DNA from: Peptococcaceae bacterium
GTDB taxonomy: Bacteria > Bacillota > Desulfotomaculia > Desulfotomaculales > UBA12532
Reading direction: 5' to 3'
Length of the DNA: 9,936 bases
NCBI GenBank assembly: GCA_003445475.1
Contig: DMDP01000165.1
Coordinates: 1-9,936 of the forward strand
Positions 5,566 to 9,936 of the stretch are shown here, in pieces. Position 1 is the stretch's first letter. Every line of letters begins with the position of its first letter. The notes under the pieces were generated by a model, which saw nothing but the letters and a program-made list of their open reading frames with translations, was not told the DNA's origin and searched no databases. The position numbers and the translations under genes are program-made.

Positions 5566-5751
5566 ATGTTCACTCCCTGGAAATTGACACCGGCAGCCCT
5601 GGCAAGCGCACTGCTGGCCCTGGGTTCGGCCGCCGTAACCTATGCCTGCCTTGCGCGGAAAGGGTATTTGAACAGCCTCCTCCTCTTTTTCTCCGGTATT
5701 TGCTTTTACCTGACCTTTTGCGGGGCCGTAATCCTTCTGGGGCTGAAATAG
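5566..5751 (+). CDS. Small two-helix membrane protein
   Basis: A 61-residue hydrophobic protein with two predicted membrane helices (about 9-27 and 34-58) joined by a short basic loop CLARKGYLN. I do not recognise a family. The ATG 5566 has no clear Shine-Dalgarno, and the frame is open further upstream into the recombinase 3' end. The original 5' end or leader may therefore have been replaced when the element inserted. Composition matches the core genes downstream. GGGGCT/AGCC-GCCC just at the stop (5739-5759), followed by TTCTT, could be a weak terminator. Confidence 0.55.
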   Translation: MFTPWKLTPAALASALLALGSAAVTYACLARKGYLNSLLLFFSGICFYLTFCGAVILLGLK

Positions 5752-5762
5752 AGCCGCCCTTC

Positions 5763-5792
5763 TTGTCAAGCCTGCGGGTACGATGCTAAACT
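5763..5792 (+). promoter_or_regulatory. Promoter of the DUF4321-maf-radC-mre operon
   Basis: TTGTCA (5763-5768), an 18-base spacer and TAAACT (5787-5792) preceded by TGC make a sigma-A-type promoter with an extended -10. Transcription would begin around 5799, some 25 bases before the DUF4321 ATG. The -10 box is inside the perfect inverted repeat TGCTAA-ACTG-TTAGCA (5784-5799) and overlaps AACTG-TTAG-CAGTT (5789-5802), so a regulator could bind here. This is the only gap of any size before the operon. Confidence 0.55.
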
Positions 5793-5823
5793 GTTAGCAG
5801 TTAAGAAACGATGGGGGACGTAC

Positions 5824-6081
5824 ATGGCGAAATTTCAGCGTAACCCAAAAAATCCGTGGGTACTTGTGATTTTGCTTTTGCTCGGGGGGCTCGCGGGGAG
5901 CGCCGTGGGGCAGTTATTTGCCCCAACGTGGCGCTTTTTGGGGCCGGTGCTGAGAACAGGGCTGGGATTGGCAGAACTGGACCTGCATTTCTTAAAACTC
6001 ACTTTTGGTTTTTCCGTTAACATCGGTGTGTTGACCCTCCTCGGCTTTATCCTTGGTTACCTGCTTTACCGCAGGATTTAA
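5824..6081 (+). CDS. DUF4321 domain membrane protein
   Basis: An 85-residue protein with a basic N-terminus (KFQRNPKNPW), a first membrane helix (12-31, VLVILLLLGGLAGSAVGQLF), a central amphipathic part and a second membrane helix (about 61-81) ending in LLYRRI. The NPW-hydrophobic-GGL.GS..G pattern and the place just before maf match DUF4321 proteins of Clostridia, whose function is unknown. ATG 5824 has GGGGGA seven bases upstream. It ends 3 bases before maf and is the first gene after the proposed promoter. A cell-envelope role is suggested by its neighbours only. Confidence 0.8.
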   Translation: MAKFQRNPKNPWVLVILLLLGGLAGSAVGQLFAPTWRFLGPVLRTGLGLAELDLHFLKLTFGFSVNIGVLTLLGFILGYLLYRRI

Positions 6082-6084
6082 GCT

Positions 6085-6702
6085 GTGGTGCGGTTGTACC
6101 TGGCCTCGTCTTCTCCCAGACGGCGTGAACTGCTTGCCCGCCTGGGGTTGCCGTTTACCGTGTTGCCCGTCAAGGTGGACGAGGCCATTGACGTTAACCG
6201 GCCGCCTGGGCGCCTGGTGGAAACGCTGGCCGCCTGCAAGGCCAGGGCGGCGCGGGTGGAGGAGGGTCTGGTTATCGGGGCCGACACAATAGTTGTTTGT
6301 GGCGGCAGGATCTTCGGTAAACCGCGGGACGCTGCGGAAGCAATATCCATGCTCTCGTCTCTGCAGGGTACGTCCCACGAGGTATACACAGGGGTGGCTG
6401 TGCGGCGCGTGGAGGACGAGTTCCTTGCCGTAGGGCACGAAGTGACCACGGTAAAATTCAGGCCGGCAACGAAGTGGGAGATAGACCTCTATGTTGCCAC
6501 GGGTGAACCCATGGATAAGGCAGGGGCTTACGCGGTGCAGGGGCTGGGGGCGATTTTTGTTGACCATATCGAAGGGTGCTTTTTTAACGTCGTCGGTTTA
6601 CCGCTGGCCAGGCTCAATACCCTTATGAAAGAGTGTGGGGCCGATATTCTCTCTTTAAGGAAGGATCTAATTGACCGCGGTGGAATACCACGTGACGATT
6701 AA
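6085..6702 (+). CDS. maf: Maf family nucleoside triphosphate pyrophosphatase
   Basis: A 205-residue protein of the Maf/HAM1-like fold that converts dTTP, UTP and related or modified nucleotides to monophosphates; it was first linked to septum formation. Motifs: LASSSPRRREL (6-16), GADTIV (65-70) with Asp67, GKP (78-80), and GEPMDKAGAYAVQG (140-153), the pattern of the dTTP/UTP-specific YhdE group. The start is GTG 6085 (or GTG 6088), three bases after the DUF4321 stop, with AGGA upstream. Its end overlaps radC by 32 bases. Length is normal for the family. Confidence 0.95.
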   Translation: MVRLYLASSSPRRRELLARLGLPFTVLPVKVDEAIDVNRPPGRLVETLAACKARAARVEEGLVIGADTIVVCGGRIFGKPRDAAEAISMLSSLQGTSHEVYTGVAVRRVEDEFLAVGHEVTTVKFRPATKWEIDLYVATGEPMDKAGAYAVQGLGAIFVDHIEGCFFNVVGLPLARLNTLMKECGADILSLRKDLIDRGGIPRDD

Positions 6703-7366
6703 GGACATGCCTTCGTCCCTCCGCCCGCGCGAGCGCCTGCTGGCCAACGGGGCCGGAGCGTTATCCGATACGGAGCTTGTGGCCATCATCCTGCGGAGCG
6801 GTACGGCGGAGACAAGCGCCCTCAATCTGGCCGCGCTTTTATTGACGCGTTTTGGCGGGTTGCGGGGGCTGCTGGAGGCCGCCACAGAGGAATTGATCTC
6901 CGTTCCGGGCATGGGCCCTGCCAAAGCGGTGCAGGTTAAGGCGGCACTGGAAATCGGTCGCCGCGTCGCCACTTCTGCACCGGAAAGCAGACCGGTGGTG
7001 CGTACGCCGGACGATGTGGCCAAGCTGGTAATGGAGACCATGCGGCACCTCGACCGCGAGCATTTCCGGGCCCTTTTGCTCAACACCAAGAACCAGGTGC
7101 TGAGCATCGAGACCATTTCGGTGGGCACCCTCGATTCCTCAACGGTTCACCCCCGCGAGCTTTTCAAGAGCGCCGTCAAGAAGAGTGCCGCCGCGGTTAT
7201 TCTGGTGCACAATCACCCGAGCGGCGATCCGACACCCAGTCAGGCGGACATTGATCTTACCGGCCGGCTGGTGCAAGCGGGCAGCATCCTGGGCATCGGC
7301 GTCCTAGATCATATTGTCATTGGGGATAATAGATACACGAGTTTTAAGGCATGTGGTTTGCTGTAG
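6671..7366 (+). CDS. radC: RadC/JAB-domain protein
   Basis: A 231-residue protein with an N-terminal UPF0758 region (RPRERLLANGAGALSDTEL, 18-36), a helix-hairpin-helix (ISVPGMGPAKAVQVKAALE, 76-94) and a C-terminal MPN/JAB domain carrying the complete JAMM metal site: His180, His182 and Asp193 in HNHPSGDPTPSQAD. The family was named for DNA repair, but its biochemical role is unsettled. TTG 6671 is the start: AAGGAAGGA lies five bases upstream, inside the maf 3' end. It sits 24 bases before mreB, its usual position in Firmicutes. Confidence 0.95.
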   Translation: MTAVEYHVTIKDMPSSLRPRERLLANGAGALSDTELVAIILRSGTAETSALNLAALLLTRFGGLRGLLEAATEELISVPGMGPAKAVQVKAALEIGRRVATSAPESRPVVRTPDDVAKLVMETMRHLDREHFRALLLNTKNQVLSIETISVGTLDSSTVHPRELFKSAVKKSAAAVILVHNHPSGDPTPSQADIDLTGRLVQAGSILGIGVLDHIVIGDNRYTSFKACGLL

Positions 7367-7390
7367 CGCTTTAACGAAAGGAGTCGAGGC

Positions 7391-8422
7391 ATGCGCATTG
7401 GCATTTTTTCGCGCGACATGGGAATCGATCTGGGCACGGCTAATACCCTGGTTTACGTGAAGGGTAAGGGGATCGTGTTGTGCGAACCGTCCGTCGTGGC
7501 CATCCAGAGGGACACCGACCAGATCCTGGCGGTGGGCGAAGAGGCCAAACAAATGCTTGGCCGCACACCGGGCAATATCATCGCCGTCCGGCCTATGAAA
7601 GACGGTGTGATCGCCGACTTTGATACCACCCAGGCCATGATTCGCTACTTCATCAACCGGGCGTTGCGCCACAGAACGTTCTTTATTCGTCCGCGGGTGG
7701 TAATCGGCGTCCCCTCGGGCGTGACGGCGGTTGAAGAGCGGGCCGTACGTGAGGCGGCCATGCAAGCCGGGGCGCGGGAAGCCTACCTTATCGAAGAACC
7801 GATGGCGGCCGCCATCGGTGCCGGGCTGCCGGTGCACGAGCCGACGGGAAACATGATTGTCGACGTCGGCGGCGGCACAACCGAAGTTGCAGTTATTTCC
7901 CTGGGCGGCATTGTCACCAGTTGTTCCATCCGCATTGCCGGTGACGAGATGGATGAGGCCATTATGCAGTATGTCAAGCGAACCTACAACCTTATGATCG
8001 GGGAACGAACGGCGGAGGAAATCAAGATCAAAATCGGCACCGCGTATCCGGTGGAGAACGAAGAAAAAGAGGAAGTACGCGGGCGCGACCTGGTTACCGG
8101 CCTCCCGAAGACGATTACCATCACGAGCAAGGAGGTCCACCATGCCCTGTCCGAGCCGGTGGCCGCGATTATCGAGGCCATCCGTAACACCCTGGAGAAG
8201 ACGCCGCCGGAACTGGCCGCCGATATCATGGACCGTGGGATCGTAATGGCCGGCGGCGGCGCATTGCTGCAAGGTCTAGACCGGCTGGTCGCCGAGCAGA
8301 CGGGGATGCCCGTACACCTGGCCGATGAGCCGCTGCTGGCGGTAGCCTACGGAACGGGTAAGGTTCTGGAGAATATTGACGTTCTAAGGCGGGTGCTCAT
8401 CCAACCCAAGAAGGTGGTGTAG
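7391..8422 (+). CDS. mreB: Rod-shape actin homologue MreB
   Basis: A 343-residue bacterial actin that forms membrane-attached filaments guiding lateral cell-wall synthesis. ATPase motifs are complete: phosphate-1 [17 protein letters not shown] (13-29), [12 protein letters not shown] (134-145), phosphate-2 [16 protein letters not shown] (158-173) and adenosine motif [11 protein letters not shown] (287-297). The short N-terminal RIGIFSRD can act as a membrane-binding segment. ATG 7391 has GAAAGGAG upstream at good spacing. Length is standard. It is followed immediately by mreC. Confidence 0.98.
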   Translation: MRIGIFSRDMGIDLGTANTLVYVKGKGIVLCEPSVVAIQRDTDQILAVGEEAKQMLGRTPGNIIAVRPMKDGVIADFDTTQAMIRYFINRALRHRTFFIRPRVVIGVPSGVTAVEERAVREAAMQAGAREAYLIEEPMAAAIGAGLPVHEPTGNMIVDVGGGTTEVAVISLGGIVTSCSIRIAGDEMDEAIMQYVKRTYNLMIGERTAEEIKIKIGTAYPVENEEKEEVRGRDLVTGLPKTITITSKEVHHALSEPVAAIIEAIRNTLEKTPPELAADIMDRGIVMAGGGALLQGLDRLVAEQTGMPVHLADEPLLAVAYGTGKVLENIDVLRRVLIQPKKVV

Positions 8423-9253
8423 TTGCGCCGCGCACAGGTCGGGAAGGTGTTGGCGGGGGTAATCCTGTTTGGGATTATCTTTGCGGTTATGCGCCTCACT
8501 GCGGGAGAAAGAACGGCGACGATGCCCCTGGAAGGAGGCATCCGCGACGTTCTGGCACCCGTACAGGCAGCGGCCACACAGGCAGGGCGGATCGTTTACG
8601 AAGGTCTAGGTACGCTTTTTTCCCTTGGGCGCGCGGCCAGGGTGGAGCAACTGGAAAAACAGGTTCGTCAACTAGAAGGAAAGGTAGCGGAACTTAACGA
8701 GTACAAGGTGGAAAACGAACGCTTGCGGAGGCTGCTTGCCTTCCGCGAGGAGACGCGTGACAGGTACGAGCTCCTGGCCGCGGACGTTATCGCCCGCGAC
8801 CCGGGCAACTGGTTCGGTACCATCACGGTAGATCGCGGCGCGGCCGACGGGGTGCGTCCGTACATGCCGGTGCTCTTACCGGAAGGGCTCGTGGGGCGTG
8901 TTTTACGGGTTTCACAGCACACCGCCGAAGTCCTGCTTATAACGGATCCGCACAGCGGCGTGGGGGGGGTCGTCCAGGAAACCCGGACACCCGGTGTCTT
9001 GCGGGGAATCGTTAACAGTTACGGCCGGTTGCGTATGACCTATCTGGCTAAAGACGCCCCGGTCAAGAAGGGGCATACGGTTGTCACTTCAGGTTTGGGG
9101 GGTATGTTCCCCGGCGGTATTCCCGTAGGCAAGATTACCGCCGTGCGCCCGGAACCCACGGGGGTGACCAAAGAAGCCTTTGTAGAGCCACTGGTCAATT
9201 TCGGTCACGTGGAAGAGGTGCTCATAATGTTACGGGTCACGCCGGGGGGTTAG
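8423..9253 (+). CDS. mreC: Rod-shape protein MreC
   Basis: A 276-residue bitopic membrane protein linking MreB to the elongation PBPs. There is a short cytoplasmic tail, a membrane helix about 8-25 (KVLAGVILFGIIFAVM), a coiled coil about 72-110 (VEQLEKQVRQLEGKVAELNEY) and two beta-barrel lobes to the end, including NWFGTITVDRGAADGV (119-134) and GIPVGKITAVRPE (212-224). The start is TTG 8423, directly after the mreB stop (TAGTTG), with AAGGTGG upstream. Length is normal. Confidence 0.95.
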   Translation: MRRAQVGKVLAGVILFGIIFAVMRLTAGERTATMPLEGGIRDVLAPVQAAATQAGRIVYEGLGTLFSLGRAARVEQLEKQVRQLEGKVAELNEYKVENERLRRLLAFREETRDRYELLAADVIARDPGNWFGTITVDRGAADGVRPYMPVLLPEGLVGRVLRVSQHTAEVLLITDPHSGVGGVVQETRTPGVLRGIVNSYGRLRMTYLAKDAPVKKGHTVVTSGLGGMFPGGIPVGKITAVRPEPTGVTKEAFVEPLVNFGHVEEVLIMLRVTPGG

Positions 9254-9257
9254 CCGC

Positions 9258-9752
9258 ATGCCTGCGCTGATCCTTTTCACCCTTTTTATGGTTGCTGTTT
9301 TGCTGGAATCCACAATACTCGATTATGCCCGTGTAGCCGGCGTTAAAGTTGACCTGGTACTGGTACTGGTGGTCTTCCACGCTATTGTACGCGGTCCCCG
9401 CGAGGGAGCCCTTTGGGGCTTTATCGGCGGCATTGCGCAGGACATCTTGACCGGCAGTTACATCGGTCTCAATGCGCTGGTCAAAATGCTTACGGGCTAC
9501 TGTGTGGGACTCGGGGAAAGCACGTTTTACAAGGACAGCACGGTTATTGTGGCCGGAATTACCTGGTTGGCGACCATCTTCGCCGGCATTGTCACTTACG
9601 TCCTGCTGTTAACCCTGGGATTGTTTATTTCGCCGGCAGACGCGGTGGCCAGGGTCATCTTACCCCTGAGCGTCTATAACCTGGCTGTTGCTTTGCTCTT
9701 TTACAGACGCTTTTATGTTTGGGAAACAAGAGGCTTTCTGGCACCCCGGTAA
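9258..9752 (+). CDS. mreD: Rod-shape protein MreD
   Basis: A 164-residue integral membrane protein with about five helices, partner of MreC in the elongasome. The GALWGFIGGIAQDILTGSYIG segment (50-70) is the family's conserved G-F-x-x-G-x-x-x-D motif. ATG 9258 follows the mreC stop by four bases, with GGGGGG overlapping the mreC end as ribosome site. It lies 32 bases before the penicillin-binding protein gene. Confidence 0.93.
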   Translation: MPALILFTLFMVAVLLESTILDYARVAGVKVDLVLVLVVFHAIVRGPREGALWGFIGGIAQDILTGSYIGLNALVKMLTGYCVGLGESTFYKDSTVIVAGITWLATIFAGIVTYVLLLTLGLFISPADAVARVILPLSVYNLAVALLFYRRFYVWETRGFLAPR

Positions 9753-9784
9753 AGACCGGGTTGCACTCTGGTGGTGGGGTTTGT

Positions 9785-9936
9785 ATGGAGCAGAAGGCAT
9801 TGCATCGCAGAATTAACTTCTTTGTCGGTCTCGTTGTCGCCATCTTCCTTGTGCTGGTTTTCCGCCTGGCTTACTTGCAGTTGCTCGAAACGGACCGCTT
9901 CCGCACCTTGGCACGGGAAAACAGTATGCGCCTGAT
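9785..9936 (+). CDS. mrdA: Penicillin-binding protein 2 (partial, 5' end)
   Basis: Only the first 50 codons are in the window and the gene runs off the right edge. They encode a short basic cytoplasmic tail (MEQKALHRR), a membrane anchor (about 11-29, NFFVGLVVAIFLVLVFRLA), then YLQLLETDRFRTLARENSMRL, the standard opening of class B PBPs just outside the membrane. ATG 9785 has GGTGGTGGGG upstream. Position after mreBCD supports PBP2, the elongation transpeptidase; a close class B paralogue cannot be excluded from 50 residues. Confidence 0.85.
   Translation, partial: MEQKALHRRINFFVGLVVAIFLVLVFRLAYLQLLETDRFRTLARENSMRL

Noticed and set aside
4203..5573. Long minus-strand open frame (456 codons) opposite the serine recombinase
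   Set aside because: It is Pro/Gly/Leu/Val-rich with no domain signature and mirrors a clearly real gene; GC-rich DNA keeps the opposite strand open.
7304..8272. 322-codon minus-strand frame opposite mreB
   Set aside because: mreB is unmistakable on the + strand; the opposite frame is His/Asp/Gly-rich and has no family features.
1..9936. CRISPR array, tRNA or rRNA gene
   Set aside because: No regularly spaced repeats and no tRNA cloverleaf or rRNA signature were seen on either strand; the integration boundary is not at a tRNA.

Overview
The right half of the window (about 5566-9936) is core chromosome of a GC-rich Firmicute. It carries a DUF4321 membrane protein, maf, radC, mreB, mreC, mreD and the start of a class B penicillin-binding protein (mrdA/PBP2), all on the + strand and tightly packed. 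This maf-radC-mreBCD-PBP2 order, strong GGAGG-type ribosome sites, frequent GTG/TTG starts and GC-rich codons suggest a Clostridia-grade anaerobe of the Desulfotomaculum/Moorella/Desulforudis kind. That placement rests on gene order and composition, not on a database match.

The left half is accessory DNA. Bases 1-35 are almost pure G and look like an assembly or contig edge. Bases 36-635 hold no convincing gene, only short repeats, hairpins and one good intrinsic terminator (238-262). From 3187 down to 636 runs a compact minus-strand cluster of six genes: an unknown basic protein, a DUF6429 protein, a TPR protein, a 75-residue unknown, a MazG-like nucleotide pyrophosphohydrolase and a small HAD-family protein. 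Genes overlap or abut (TAATG, a 42-base overlap, TGAGTG), so the cluster is probably one operon.

Divergent from it, on the + strand, is an integration module. A tyrosine recombinase stub keeps only the N-terminal DNA-binding domain (3342-3842) and has an intrinsic terminator inside its ragged 3' end. Next come a 52-residue small ORF (3856-4014) and an intact-looking large serine recombinase of 514 residues (3987-5531) that overlaps it. The recombinase stops 34 bases before a small membrane-protein gene and about 290 bases before the DUF4321-maf-radC-mre operon. The accessory/core junction, and a candidate attachment site, therefore probably lie near 5529-5565.

Taken together, this looks like the right end of an integrated element or genomic island, with a serine recombinase at its boundary, placed just upstream of the cell-shape operon. 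Its cargo is a little-known operon combining nucleotide clean-up enzymes (MazG-like, HAD) with a TPR protein and DUF6429. The cargo's function is not established, and it is the most interesting unknown here. The core operon likely starts from a sigma-A-like extended -10 promoter at 5763-5792, whose -10 box is covered by overlapping palindromes.
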